A stretch of DNA of 64,000 nucleotides, from assembly GCF_051020765.1 (NCBI RefSeq), contig NC_134937.1, positions 310,001 through 374,000 on the forward strand. Direction: 5' to 3'. Source of the stretch: Lasioglossum baleicum. Taxonomy: Eukaryota > Arthropoda > Insecta > Hymenoptera > Halictidae. Shown here piece after piece: positions 1-9,773 of the stretch. Below the pieces are notes generated by a model. It saw only the letters and a program-made list of their open reading frames with translations. It made no database searches and was not told the DNA's origin. How positions within the stretch are numbered: the first letter of the stretch is position 1; each line of letters starts with the position of its first letter. The position numbers and the translations under genes are program-made.

Positions 1-250
1 TTACGTGACTTTAGCGATATTAAGCGAGCGTTTCAGATAGCTGTCGGTAGGATAGGAGGCCTCGTCCGAAACACGGTACATGTGAGCGTAAGTATTTGTT
101 TTTGTTATCGTCTGGGTACTGGTGCACGGGTATTGTGTTTGTCGAAATACCGAGGAACGACCGAGGTCGAGCGTTCGCTACCGAGCCTACCAGAGATCTG
201 GCGGAGGTTTCCCACGGGTATGACCCGGTCTCTCCCAGGGGGGGAGGAGT
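1..250 (+). mobile_element. 3' end of the interior of a truncated Gypsy-A element
   Basis: This stretch matches, with scattered substitutions, the last 250 bases before the 3' LTR of the full-length Gypsy-A copy (22259-22510). It contains no coding remnant. It ends in a purine-rich, G-heavy run (about 237-250) directly before an LTR that starts TGTGACG, which is the expected place for a polypurine tract. The rest of this element lies upstream of the window. Confidence 0.85.
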
Positions 251-2002
251 TGTGACGTGGCAGTTTTGCCAACGTCACCCGATGCGTTTATCGGAAGACC
301 GGGTCACCCTCTGGCAGCCTAATACACGAGAGGCGCCGTGGCGAGCGCTCGCCCTGGGTGCGAACGAGACCCATGGGCGAGTTCTAATATTTTTCAGCGT
401 CGCGCCAATTGCGTGACGCGTATCTGCAGGACCGTAGTCGGGCCCCGAGGGGGGACCCGAAGCACCTCTCCCGCCGAGGAAGGCACAGAGACCGGCGCCG
501 GCGACAATTGCAACACCGCGAGGAAAGAGGAATCGACGTGGCACAGGAAAATCAACCTGGAGGCGCCGACAAGGACGGACGATGCCAAGCAAGGAATCTC
601 AGCTGTCTTGCCGTCGCCTCATCCGGAGAGATACCGGATCGCTACCGGATCGCTACCGGATTGGCTCCCGTCGATCACCTCTGCGGGAAGCAGCCAATAC
701 ACACGCGTCGCTGCCGGAGAGCCACCGAATCGCCGAGCGCCAGGGACCGTCACGCAGGGCTAGGCCCTGTCCGAAAATCTATCCGCGATAGGTCGAACTG
801 CGTGCGGGGGGATTAGAGCGGCAAGGGGGGGACGCTTCTCTTCCGCGTTCCCGAGAGACGCCGCGAAGGATCACTTCTTCGTTGGCTCGAATATAGAGTA
901 GTCGTGCGTAGAATCTGAACCATTGTATAATCGATTAGTGTTGTAAATCGTGCTAAGAAAAGCTGCCGGAAACGAGGGACGAGGAAGCGAACATCAACCG
1001 TTACCCTGGGTAAGCTTTTGCCAGTTCTCTTTTCGTTAAAGTGATTCTTCTCGCGTTGGCTCGGTAGTGTGTCGTGTCCGCGATCGCGTTGTAGAAGCAC
1101 CGACGGGAATTCGTAGCTGCCGGTGTTCGAGACGGGTTCAAAGTAATCCGCGAACGGCGAGAATCCGTCGGAGATCAAGAGCGCGAGGAATTTCGCGGGT
1201 GCTAGTGCCAGAGGACGGTTAGCGAGGATCCGAGTATAGTTGACCTCGCTATACGAGGTGAAGGAGGTTTTTCGAGTGCTAGGCGCCATTTCTTTTCGAG
1301 GATCCGCGTATCTTGATCGTTTAAATTCGAACCTCGAGTCGTCTCACGGTGCGACGCCGCCACGTGCTCTCGTCGTATTTCCGCGACTTGTTCCGCCGAC
1401 GAGAAGCTAATGATAACGCGTATTCCATTCGAATTCGGGCGTAGAACGCGAAAATCGTGAACGCCGACAATAAAATCACGTTGCTGCCGGATTCGTAGCG
1501 AACAGAAACGGACCAGGAAAGGTCGAAGCGCGCGTACGACGAGCTCTCGTTGCCGAACACCTGTTACGCGCCGGTTAACCTCAAAACGCTGCCGGTCGCT
1601 GCCGGCTGCGTCATTATAACATCGAAACAATAAATTGTGTTAACCAAGATAGTACGAGAGTGTTTATTGCGTGAGAAACCTTCCCGCCGCGGGGAATGCC
1701 TCGTGTTCGACCCGCGTAGAATCCTGCGACCATTCGTGAACATCTTCGCGTAATTTCGATTGTCGCAGGCTCGTATGTCGGCCTCTCTCTCTCTCTCGCG
1801 GTGATTATTAGCGGATTTCGCGTGGCACCTTCTGTGCCTGGCGCCCGAGCTTCACGTAAGATATCTTGAGAGACGACGAGCCTGCGTACAATTTTTTGTC
1901 CCGAGTGGACCACGTTTCGCGCGGCCGAACGTGGCCCGGCGGAAACGCCTGTAAATACTCGGTGTCGCTATCGTTTCGTGAGAAACGAGAAACGACGTGA
2001 CA
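251..2002 (+). mobile_element. Gypsy-A 3' LTR (1,752 bp)
   Basis: The segment starts TGTGACGTGG and ends ACGACGTGACA, and matches the LTRs at 12592-14340 and 22511-24212 over its length. An AATAAA signal lies at 1629-1634. A TGGCGCCCGAGC motif preceded by a short hairpin is at 1839-1850, 163 bases from the LTR end, and a CCACGTT...AACGTGG hairpin is at 1910-1934. The octamer GCTGCCGG occurs six times. The right flank starts ACCG, a 24-base match to a point inside the Gypsy-B 3' LTR (10647 onward), so this element probably inserted into the Gypsy-B 5' LTR. The left TSD is outside the window, so that is inference. Confidence 0.88.
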
Positions 2003-2106
2003 ACCGATGGGAACGAGTCGACAGTTGTTCCCACGCGCGTGAGAAACATCGAGAACATTTGCGAAGTCCAGCACCGCACCGTCGCCCGACCCACCAAACG
2101 AACAGC

Positions 2107-2114
2107 TATAAAAG
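2107..2114 (+). promoter_or_regulatory. Putative TATA box of the Gypsy-B LTR
   Basis: The octamer TATAAAAG occurs about 1 kb before the end of the 5' LTR, in a GC-rich setting. An LTR promoter is expected to lie here. The start site is not shown by the sequence. Confidence 0.5.
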
Positions 2115-2370
2115 CTGCTACGCAACCGCGGGAGCGCCTTCTTAACTGAGACACGACTCAGATCGGATCGGTCCTGTTAATACCCTCTGTAAGTATCCTT
2201 TCCGGTGACGAACTACGTTCCACCAAGCGAAATACGGCGCACCGCCATTTTGTTAACCCGTATTCCTGTTCCATGGGAGCATTCCACCGATGACGAACTA
2301 CGTTCCACCGAAGTAGAGTAAGGCGTACCGCCACTCTGAAAGGCCAAAGTGTACCACTAGCCTCCTCGTC

Positions 2371-2727
2371 AAGGCGTACCGTCCACGAGAACGACCGACG
2401 ACCACGATGAACCATCACTCGTCGCCGTAGAACCACCTGAGAGGATTTAGACGCACGGTGAACCACCACGTTGAAATCCGACCGACACGACTCAAGCAGG
2501 GAACCCTCCTTCCTTCCCGAAAACGTCCCGTTCCTGTATCACACCCAGAGCACGACGTACCGTCACTCTCTTTTCGCCAAGGAGTACCACCAGCGATCTT
2601 GTTAAGGCGTACCGCCGACAAGAACGAACGACGAGCACGATGAACCATCACTCGTCGCCGTAGAACCGCCCGAGAGGATTATGGCGTATGGCGAACCGCC
2701 ACGTCGAATATCCGACCGACCTGACTC
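2371..2727 (+). repeat. Two direct repeat copies of about 120 bp inside the Gypsy-B LTR
   Basis: Copies at about 2371-2492 and 2604-2727 share an AAGGCGTACC start, a common core CGATGAACCATCACTCGTCG and similar following sequence, offset by about 233 bases. Differences are scattered substitutions, which points to an old tandem duplication. Confidence 0.75.
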
Positions 2728-3111
2728 GCGCGCGGGCAGGGATTTCCCTACCGTCCTAGTTATTCGTTTACCTGTCTCGAAACACGTTCGCGCCGCGTTC
2801 GAGAAAGTTACGCGTATCCGTACCTGAAAACCGCGATCTGCGCGTCCGAGAAAGTTACGCGGCACCGTAGCCGAAAGTCGCGATCACCGGGTGAACATTC
2901 GCGAAGACCGAAACCCGAAAGCCGCGTTCGCGCACTCGCTGGCAGCGAGCATGTCAGTGAAATCGCCTGTGTCGTTATTTCAAAACCCGCGTACCACGTC
3001 CAGTTCCCCATCGACATTTTTCCTCTCGTCGAACATCGAACTCTGGATCGGCGAGCTATAAGGACGAAGAGGAAGTCTCCGACGTGACAAGGAGGAAACC
3101 AGGTTGTTACA

Positions 3112-3129
3112 TGGCGCCCGAACAGAGAC
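3112..3129 (+). promoter_or_regulatory. Primer-binding site, lysine-tRNA type (Gypsy-B)
   Basis: TGGCGCCCGAACAGAGAC starts at the base after the LTR. It differs by one base from the Gypsy-A site at 14345. Complementarity to the 3' end of a lysine tRNA is established for this motif in other retroelements; use of that tRNA here is inference. Confidence 0.85.
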
Positions 3130-3351
3130 CTGGCGTGCGTAAGAACATAGTGAAAACGACGAACACGTGGTGAAAGGGACAGAGTGAGGTTAACCGACCG
3201 TTGCTCGGTAAAAGTGAAAAGTGCGACATCTCGTGACACCGGATCGCGAGCGAACCGCGGACCGGCCGCCAGAGAGTACCGCGCGCGACATCTCTCGGGA
3301 AAGTGAGACACTACGCGATGTCGACGCGCCGATTCAAAGAGTACGGTGGGC

Positions 3352-4215
3352 ATGCGGAAATTTTCGTTACGGCCGACTAAACGACGGATCACCACCGAAC
3401 TCTGGAGACGAGATTTACCGATCCCAGACAGACCGAGTGGACTTCAGAGAAGCTGGGACGAAATCATCCGAGAGCAGACCGAACAATTATTCGACATGGC
3501 GAACGACAAAGAAAATCCCACACCGGGCACGTCGAAAACCGATAAACCCCGCGACCTGGACACGGCCGATGAAAGTTTCGGTGCAATTCAGAGGCGTAAA
3601 TCAGGATGCACTACCGACGGAAAGGATCCGTACGCGTTTCTGGAACGCGTGAGCGAACTTCGGAAGACGTTCCGCTTGTCGGACCAGGATCTACTTCTGG
3701 GCATACCCGAACTCTTACGGGGGGACGCACAAGACTGGTACCGGAACAACGAGGACCAGATCACGTCGTGGGCCACGTTCGCGGAAAAATTTCTGGCCTT
3801 TTTCACGCCGCTCCAGACCCGGTTACAAAAGGAGCGCGAGGCGCGGTCGCGAACACAACGCCCCGGGGAACCATTCCATCTGTTTCTAAACGCGCTGCTC
3901 ACGAAACTGCGACGAGCCCAGATTCCGGCCGACCAACACCTGGAAACCGCGTACGTAAATATGCTGCCTGATTACGCAATGCTAATCAACAGCGACCATC
4001 TCACCGACCTGGATGACTTGCTGCGACAAGTGCAGCGAATCGAGATGGCGATGGAACGGAAGACCAAGATGGAGCGAACAAGCGCAAACCCCGTGGCCAC
4101 CACTACGTTCAGGTCAACCGGAATAACACCAGAGGCCCATTGCACCCAGAATACGACTCTGTCGACCGCGACCACGGATGCACCAGACTCCGACAACCTC
4201 GGAGAACCCCGGTGA
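3352..4215 (+). pseudogene. gag: Gypsy-B gag, N-terminal and capsid part
   Basis: This encodes the structural Gag protein that would form the particle. The first in-frame ATG is 3352; a second (3496) begins MANDKENPTPG and could also be the start. The central region has the retrotransposon Gag pattern: FLERVSELRKTF, then a GDAQDWYRNN segment, FAEKFLAFFTP, and RRAQIPADQHLETAYVNMLP. The frame stops at 4213-4215, before the zinc knuckles, which are in another frame from 4178. A frameshift, either programmed or a mutation, therefore lies between about 4178 and 4215. Given the damage downstream, mutation is more likely. Confidence 0.75.
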
Positions 4216-4453
4216 TTACAGCCCAGTCACGCATTGTTGGCGCTGTAAGCAACGGGGACACGTAAGTTTTGAGTGCCGGAACAAGTACCGGAAATTCTGC
4301 TCGCGCTGCGGACGCGACGGTGTGCTCACCCGCGAATGTCACCCGCCGGGAAACGGAATGCGGGGCCCCCAACCGATGGGCGAATACCGGCCCCGCAATA
4401 AAGTGTACACCACGCCCGTTACTACCGATACTGATTTGCGGTCGGGAAATTGA
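4178..4453 (+). pseudogene. gag: Gypsy-B gag nucleocapsid zinc knuckles
   Basis: The frame contains CWRCKQRGHVSFEC, a perfect CX2CX4HX4C knuckle, followed by CSRCGRDGVLTREC, in which Val replaces the His. Zinc knuckles of Gag bind the element's RNA during packaging. The second, His-less knuckle also appears in Gypsy-A, so it may be a family trait rather than damage. The segment overlaps the end of the capsid frame and the start of the protease frame, as expected at a gag-pol boundary. Confidence 0.75.
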
Positions 4454-4795
4454 CGCTCTGCTCGACACCGGATCCCAGATTTCCTGCATCAACGCCGAAG
4501 TGTTAGATTGGGCGGTACAGCAAGGCCGTCGATCCGTAACACCGGCCAACGACATCAGCTTAGCGGACGGTTCCGAAATGCAACCCACCGGCGTCATTCA
4601 GCTACCGTTCTGTACCATGGGCTACGAGTGGTTGCAGGACTTCACAGTGCTGCCGAATATGGGCCCCCCGGTGTTACTGGGCATACAATCCATCGCAGCA
4701 CTCCAACTAGAACTAAAACCACCAATCGACGTCGAAAACAAGTGCTATCGCACAGTTCCCAGCGCCGAAAACGATACGCGAAGTACGACGCTTCC
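4269..4795 (+). pseudogene. pol: Gypsy-B protease; reverse transcriptase deleted after it
   Basis: This frame carries a retropepsin-type aspartic protease: DALLDTGSQISCI holds the catalytic DTG, and VLLGIQSIAALQLELKP matches the conserved C-terminal part. The protease would cleave the Gag-Pol polyprotein. Within about 90 bases the sequence moves from the end of the protease to a segment (RFHGMASWYRRF) that normally lies after the RT domain. Comparison with Gypsy-A, where protease and this motif flank a complete RT, indicates a deletion of roughly 0.9 kb at about 4790-4800. The element cannot encode RT. Confidence 0.8.
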
Positions 4796-5318
4796 ACGGA
4801 ATGGCGTCCTGGTACCGGCGGTTCGTGCCCAACTTCGCTGAAATCATGGAACTGATCTCGCAGCTCACCCGGAAGAACGCAAAATGGAAGTGGACAGAAG
4901 TCGAGGAAAAAGCGTTCCAAACGATGAAAAGGAAGCTGGTCACCGCGCCGGTACTCGCATGCCCGGACTTCACGCGACCGTTCACGCTGCAAACGGACGC
5001 CAGTGACCACGGCCTGGGCGCCATACTCACGCAGGGCGACGACACCGAAGAACGGGTCATTGCGTACGCCAGTCACACGATGAACAAACCAGAGCGGAAC
5101 TACAGCGCCACTGAAAAAGGGTGCCTCGCAGTGGTCTGGGGCATCCGTAAGATGAAACCGTACCTCGAGGGATACCATTTCACCGTCGTCACCGATCACC
5201 AGGCACTCCGATGGATGCAACAAATTGATAATCCGACGGGACGACTAGCGAGATGGGCCCTCGAATTACAGCAATATGACTTCGACGTCAGGTACCGCCC
5301 GGGAAAGATGAACCATAT
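4795..5318 (+). pseudogene. pol: Gypsy-B pol: RT connection and RNase H
   Basis: The protein starts at the RT thumb/connection (MASWYRRFVPNFAEI) and continues into RNase H. Acidic residues of the active site are visible in LQTDASDHGLGAILTQ, NYSATEKGCLAVVWGI and VVTDHQALRWMQ. RNase H degrades the RNA strand of the RNA-DNA hybrid during reverse transcription. At about 5318 a one-base shift is needed: the usual end of this domain (ADALSR) is in the next frame from 5319. The RT catalytic domain is absent upstream. Confidence 0.85.
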
Positions 5319-5904
5319 GCCGACGCCCTATCCAGAATCGAGCACGCACCTGGGGTTAGCCTGCTTGGGCCAAGACCACGGAGGCACACATGGTACACGA
5401 AAAAGGTCGAGGAGTTAAAAAGGAACCCCGCCGCTGTGCCAGAATTCCAGATCCGAGAGGGGAAACTATACCGCCGAATACTGCACCAGTTGGACTACAA
5501 TGAACCGGAACCCGGCAACGCATGGAGACTGTGTGTACCGACAGAAGAACGGGAAGCAATCCTCAGGAAATTCCACGACGACCCGACCGCGGGACACTTG
5601 GGACTGGGCAAGACGATAGTACGGATCGCCAAATACTTTTATTGGCCGGGAATGTTCAGGGAAGTCGCACGTTACGTGCGAAACTGCAACAACTGCCAGC
5701 GATATAAGACCCCGCCGAAACCGCCGCCAGGACGCCTACACGCGAACCCCGGAACACAACCGTGGCACACGGTGTTGGTCGACTTGGTCGGCCCACTCCC
5801 AAGGTCACGCCAAGGCCACATCTGGCTGCTGGTCGCACTCGACAGGTTCACGAAGTGGGTAGAACTCACGGCGCTCCGAAAAGCCACCAGTACCGCAGTC
5901 GCCG
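5319..5904 (+). pseudogene. pol: Gypsy-B integrase, N-terminal part (before Transib-like insertion)
   Basis: The frame continues from RNase H into the integrase zinc domain. The HHCC residues are visible in LRKFHDDPTAGHLGLG and VRNCNNCQ, with YFYWPGM between them. The catalytic core follows, with the first catalytic Asp in VLVDLVGPLPRS. The frame breaks at 5905, where a 1,442-bp DNA element has inserted. Integrase would join the cDNA to host DNA. The second half resumes at 7352 in register once the element and one copy of the 5-bp duplication are discounted. Confidence 0.88.
5900..5904 (+). other. Target-site duplication CGCCG, left copy
   Basis: CGCCG lies directly before CACAGTGG and again directly after CCACTGTG (7347-7351). 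It fits the CGNCG-like 5-bp duplications known for Transib transposons. Confidence 0.8.
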
Positions 5905-7346
5905 CACAGTGGTCCAAATCGAGAAATTCAGTGACATTCTGCCAAAAATCAACATTCTCATATTAATATCTGATCGACATGTATCTCTTCTTAAATGTTC
6001 ATAGATTTCGAAAATGAAGGAAATAAATCAAATATCATTCAGATTTAAATGATACAAACACTTAAATTTGCACATTTTAAAATTAGAATCTTTTACGCGG
6101 GAAAACTATTCTGTTTCTTCGTGGTGTCCTGAGGAGCTCAGTTAGTATTTGGTTTCGATCTTTTTTTTGGTTTTGAAGAGCATTCTTTTGAGATAAGAAA
6201 TCGTGCACGTCATTAATAATTATTGTATATAATGTCTTTTAAACATAATGTTGAATGAAATAAAGAAAAGTCTCAAAATGCTTTACAGTTGACAAGGTGT
6301 ATCTTTTTTGTCTCGGGGGATCGCGCATTGTAACAAAATAGAATATCTTCAGTAGATCTTCCCCTATAAGATCGTGTAAAAATCATTTCCCATGCTATCC
6401 CAGTGTTAAAGTTATTATAGTTTAATCCATCCGCGGCACGTCATCTTATGCGTATACGTTTGGATCCAGCGCCGAAACTCCGCAACGAACTAATGTAAGA
6501 CATTTGAAAGATTTGTTTAGATTTTTTTTTTTACGGAAGAAGCTTTTTTAGAAAGCAGACACAAAGATTTTAAAAAATTTAGATTGAAAAATACAAGAAA
6601 ATTTTCCAGATTGATTACGAATGAAGATTTATTTTATAGACTTCTCTGTTAACACCTGATCCGTATGTATCCACTGCACGAATAACCTTGAAGAAAGAAC
6701 ATAAACAATTAGACGCGGAAGCTATAAAATTAATTATTAAATAGCTTCAAAAGATATGCAGTTAAATAAAATGAATATTTGTTATTGTTTTTTTTTGTTA
6801 CACATATTGTTTTTTTTTTATATTTCATGTTATTCGTTGTATGCTATTATTGTTATACTATAAAACCGTTATTGCTATCACATTTTTATAACAAAAGATC
6901 TACAAAAATGTTACTAAATCATTATATATATTAAAAAATATCTTTTATATATAAGAATTATATATAAAAAATATCTTTTGACACAGTTATGAGGCGTTTT
7001 TGCCTTCTTGGTACTTTTTGTATACGTTGATTAAGAACAGATTCCTCAAATTTACATTTTACCCATTCCATGAAACATTGTATGTGTAAAACATAAATAT
7101 AAAATACCCACTTAGGAAGAAAAAAGGGTTTGGAAGATTGTATTTAAATGATTTTTTTTTTAGTGAAAAATATGAATGAAAATTAATTAAAAATTATTGT
7201 TTAACAAATGAAAAAAATATTCATTTGTCTATAGTTCAAATTGACTATTTTCTTGATGAATTTTAGTGCAAATTTCATCTCGATATCTCTTATGGTTCAA
7301 AAGTTATAATAAAAAGTCACTAAATCTCTCGATTTGGACCACTGTG
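5905..7346. mobile_element. Transib-like non-autonomous DNA transposon 1 (1,442 bp)
   Basis: The element starts CACAGTGGTCCAAATCGAG and ends with its inverted form, so the terminal inverted repeats (TIRs) match over about 20 bases and less exactly further in. It is flanked by a 5-bp CGCCG duplication. The interior is AT-rich, has no ORF of note and shows no RAG1-like transposase, so it would depend on one supplied elsewhere. CACAGTG ends plus GC-rich 5-bp duplications are established Transib traits. The AT-rich interior contrasts sharply with the GC-rich gypsy host. Sequence near the right end (TTATAACTTTTGAAC in reverse) recurs at 61168 onward. Confidence 0.8.
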
Positions 7347-7351
7347 CGCCG

Positions 7352-8046
7352 CCGCCGTACAGAAGGACGTCATATTGCGCCACGGTGCACCGAGAGTCAT
7401 CATCTCGGACAACGGCCGACAATTCATAGGCGAACCGTTTACGGCACTCCTGCGTGCAGCAGGCACCGAACACCGAAGAACACCGCCACACGCCCCACAC
7501 TGCAACCCAGTAGAGAGGGCAAACAAAGTGGTGAAAACGATGCTGGCACAGTACACCGGAAACCACCACAACCGGTGGGACGAGAAGCTGGACGAGGCCC
7601 GGTTCGCCATCAACACTGCCCGACACGAGGCCACCGGCTACAGTCCAGCGTACCTGAACCAGGGACGAGAATTGCGGATCCCAGGACAACCGGCACCCGA
7701 CGAAACATCGACACCGCCGCAACAACGCTGGAAGAACCTTCGGGACGCACAGGAGCTACCAAGGCTACACCTGGCGCAAGCATTCGGCAGGCAGGAACAT
7801 TACTATAACCTGCGCCGACGGGACTGGAGACCGGCGGTCGGAGACACCGTGTGGAAAAAGGAGCACACTCTGTCCGATAAAGGAGCGGGTATTGCAGCCA
7901 AGCTAACGCTGAAATACAGCGGCCCTTATACAGCCGGCCGGATCGTATCACCAGTAATCGTTGACCTACGTGACACAAGTCGGCGCTGGATCCGGCACAT
8001 ACATGTGCAGGACCTCAAGCCCGAAACTGAACCCAGTGAGGGCTAA
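7352..8046 (+). pseudogene. pol: Gypsy-B integrase, C-terminal part
   Basis: This is the rest of the integrase. HGAPRVIISDNGRQF holds the second catalytic Asp and HCNPVERANKVVKTML holds the catalytic Glu, so the DDE triad would be complete without the insertion. FAINTARHEATGYSPAYLN and the C-terminal SGPYTAGRIVSPVI region match gypsy integrases. The frame ends at TAA 8044-8046, and the same frame is then open again to 9771. It belongs to the pol frame at 5319-5904, split by the Transib-like element. Confidence 0.85.
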
Positions 8047-9771
8047 GAAGGTCACGATGGGGGAGCCGATGATAGCTCACCGTCACCTGCCTCCGCGGAG
8101 CAGAACAGGGTGCCGACGGATATCACCACGGCCACCCCGACCACACGTCGACGCGGTCGACCGAGGAAAGTAATAGGGAGTGTTGATTTTTGTCCTAGGC
8201 CAGCATACGGAAGGACGAAGCAGCCAAACGTCATGGAGGACGACTTTTATGCGGAACTGCACACGCTGTATGCCGTCATGGGTGACGACGACAACCGTCC
8301 ACGGACGCCAGCCACCCCGGAACACCTGGCTCCGCAGCCAATGCTGCTGGACGACGCCGTGGCGCCGCCGGATGCTGCCCAGAGGTCACCGGTCGCAACC
8401 CCGACACCGCCGGCCGTGGCCCTGCCGCTACCGGACTTGGCCCAGACGACACCCGAGGCAACGCCGATACCGCCGGTTCCAGAACAGACACCACCCGATG
8501 CGGCCGCAGTAGCACCACTGGGGGCACCAGTGATACCGGACGTGACCCCGACACTGCCAGTCGTGGTCGCGACGCCGTTAGAAGCAGCGACGATAACCGC
8601 ACCAGCCACACCGACCACCGGCACCGAGACACCAACCCTGGAAATGGTGACGACCAGGAACGCCACACGGCCAAGGCCGGTCGTAACCTCGGGACGACCG
8701 CAGGGAGGCAGCGTCACGGCGACGGTCGGTTTCACCGGCACGTCGGGCGACGACCAGGCCATGGAGACGGACGACACCCAGGTGATACGGCCAGTTACCT
8801 GGTGGCCGACGGAGGTACGAGAGCAGATCCGGCCACGGTCGGGCTCCGACGCAAGCAGCTCGTCCGTGGGGTCGGACAAAACCCTAACAATAGAGGAGCA
8901 CAGGGTCCTAGCAGGGCACGAACCGTTTGTGACCCTACCAGCACCACCGACCACGTCGTCATGGTGGCCACCAGTCGAGACCCCGAAGAAGAGGAAGCCG
9001 AACACGAGGCCGGCGAAGAGGAGCCGCACCTCCGCACCACCGCCACTGACGCATTGGTCGGAGGACACGCCGGGCAGCACGACCATCGCCATGGCACCGC
9101 CGCCGCCACCACCAGCACCCCCGGTCGAGGCACCACCACCGACTCGAGAGGGCCCGTTGTTCGGGGCACGCGACAACCGACCAGCACCGATCCGTACACG
9201 ACCGGACCCGCGGAAGTTGCCACCGGGCCCACTAGACCTCCCGATCCCGATCTGGCGCGAACTGGAGCGTCTCTCCATCGCGCCCAGGATGCCACCGCTC
9301 CGCCACCCCCGCCAGGCGTACAGGCCGAATCCAGAAAAGTGGCCTGTCTCAGAATGGCGACGGAAAGCGGCATTGCCACCACCAACGCCGCTGGAGGCCA
9401 CCGCCGCACCAAGTAGCGGTAGGAGAGATACGCGGAGGAGCCGACACTACCAGCCGCCAGCCGGAACCACCTTCCCGGAGGTTCCGACGGAGGAGAGGCC
9501 AGGGAACAATGGCCACCCGGTGACACCCTGGCAACGGGCACCGAGGGCCCTACCGCCCATCCGTTATCAAGGCCGCCACAGGGACGGAGAGATGCGGTGG
9601 TTCCAGCTGCCGACAGGACGCCGGGTGGAGGTGCCAGTGGCACTCATCGCCACCAAACAATTCCTTGCGGAGCTGGGGGAGGAGCGGTGGAAGCTGCACT
9701 TCGACCGGACCGGACAACTGCGGAGATGCCAACGGCGAACACCAGCACCGACCAGACCAGGAAGCACGTAA
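8047..9771 (+). CDS. Gypsy-B 3' ORF: proline-rich protein with AT-hook-like motif
   Basis: This frame runs from directly after the integrase stop to 9771 without interruption. The first ATG is 8233 (MEDDFYAELHTLYAVMGDDD, 513 aa). Upstream of it, in the same frame, lies RRRGRPRKV (about 8140-8170), which has the RGRP core of an AT-hook; it would be translated only by stop readthrough or a non-ATG start. The middle is low-complexity, rich in Pro, Thr and Ala, with a basic cluster TPKKRKPNTRPAKRSR that could be a nuclear signal. The C-terminal 100 residues look more ordered (MRWFQLPTGRRVEVPVALIA). I do not recognise a family. It is odd that this ORF is open while gag and pol are wrecked; high GC content alone favours long open frames. 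Confidence 0.5.
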   Translation, partial: EGHDGGADDSSPSPASAEQNRVPTDITTATPTTRRRGRPRKVIGSVDFCPRPAYGRTKQPNVMEDDFYAELHTLYAVMGDDDNRPRTPATPEHLAPQPMLLDDAVAPPDAAQRSPVATPTPPAVALPLPDLAQTTPEATPIPPVPEQTPPDAAAVAPLGAPVIPDVTPTLPVVVATPLEAATITAPATPTTGTETPTLEMVTTRNATRPRPVVTSGRPQGGSVTATVGFTGTSGDDQAMETDDTQVIRPVTWWPTEVREQIRPRSGSDASSSSVGSDKTLTIEEHRVLAGHEPFVTLPAPPTTSSWWPPVETPKKRKPNTRPAKRSRTSAPPPLTHWSEDTPGSTTIAMAPPPPPPAPPVEAPPPTREGPLFGARDNRPAPIRTRPDPRKLPPGPLDLPIPIWRELERLSIAPRMPPLRHPRQAYRPNPEKWPVSEWRRKAALPPPTPLEATAAPSSGRRDTRRSRHYQPPAGTTFPEVPTEERPGNNGHPVTPWQRAPRALPPIRYQGRHRDGEMRWFQLPTGRRVEVPVALIATKQFLAELGEERWKLHFDRTGQLRRCQRRTPAPTRPGST

Positions 9772-9773
9772 GA

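Larger units (their letters stand above)
2003..3111 (+). mobile_element. Gypsy-B 5' LTR, 5' part interrupted
   Basis: The segment ends GTTGTTACA directly before a primer-binding site at 3112, which defines the LTR/interior junction. The matching 3' LTR starts TGTAAC at 10494, giving the usual TG...CA ends. The first part of this LTR is missing and replaced by the Gypsy-A LTR. Only the first 24 bases clearly match the 3' copy at 10647; the two then diverge, so one copy has been rearranged. A TATAAAAG box is at 2107-2114. About 1 kb lies between the TATA box and the primer site, and part of it is internally repeated. Confidence 0.7.

Noticed and set aside
1839..1850. Repeated TGGCGCCCGA as tRNA gene fragments
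   Set aside because: No tRNA-like cloverleaf surrounds any copy; the hairpin upstream is different in each LTR and the position is fixed relative to the LTR end.
5905..7346. hAT element (8-bp duplication) for the insertion in Gypsy-B integrase
   Set aside because: Only 6 of 8 flanking bases match, while 5 of 5 match as CGCCG; together with CACAGTGG ends this supports Transib.
8247..9401. Long minus-strand frame (384 codons) opposite the Gypsy-B 3' ORF
   Set aside because: It mirrors a low-complexity GC-rich plus-strand ORF; composition is Gly/Ser/Val repeats and it has no domain. Treated as an antisense shadow.
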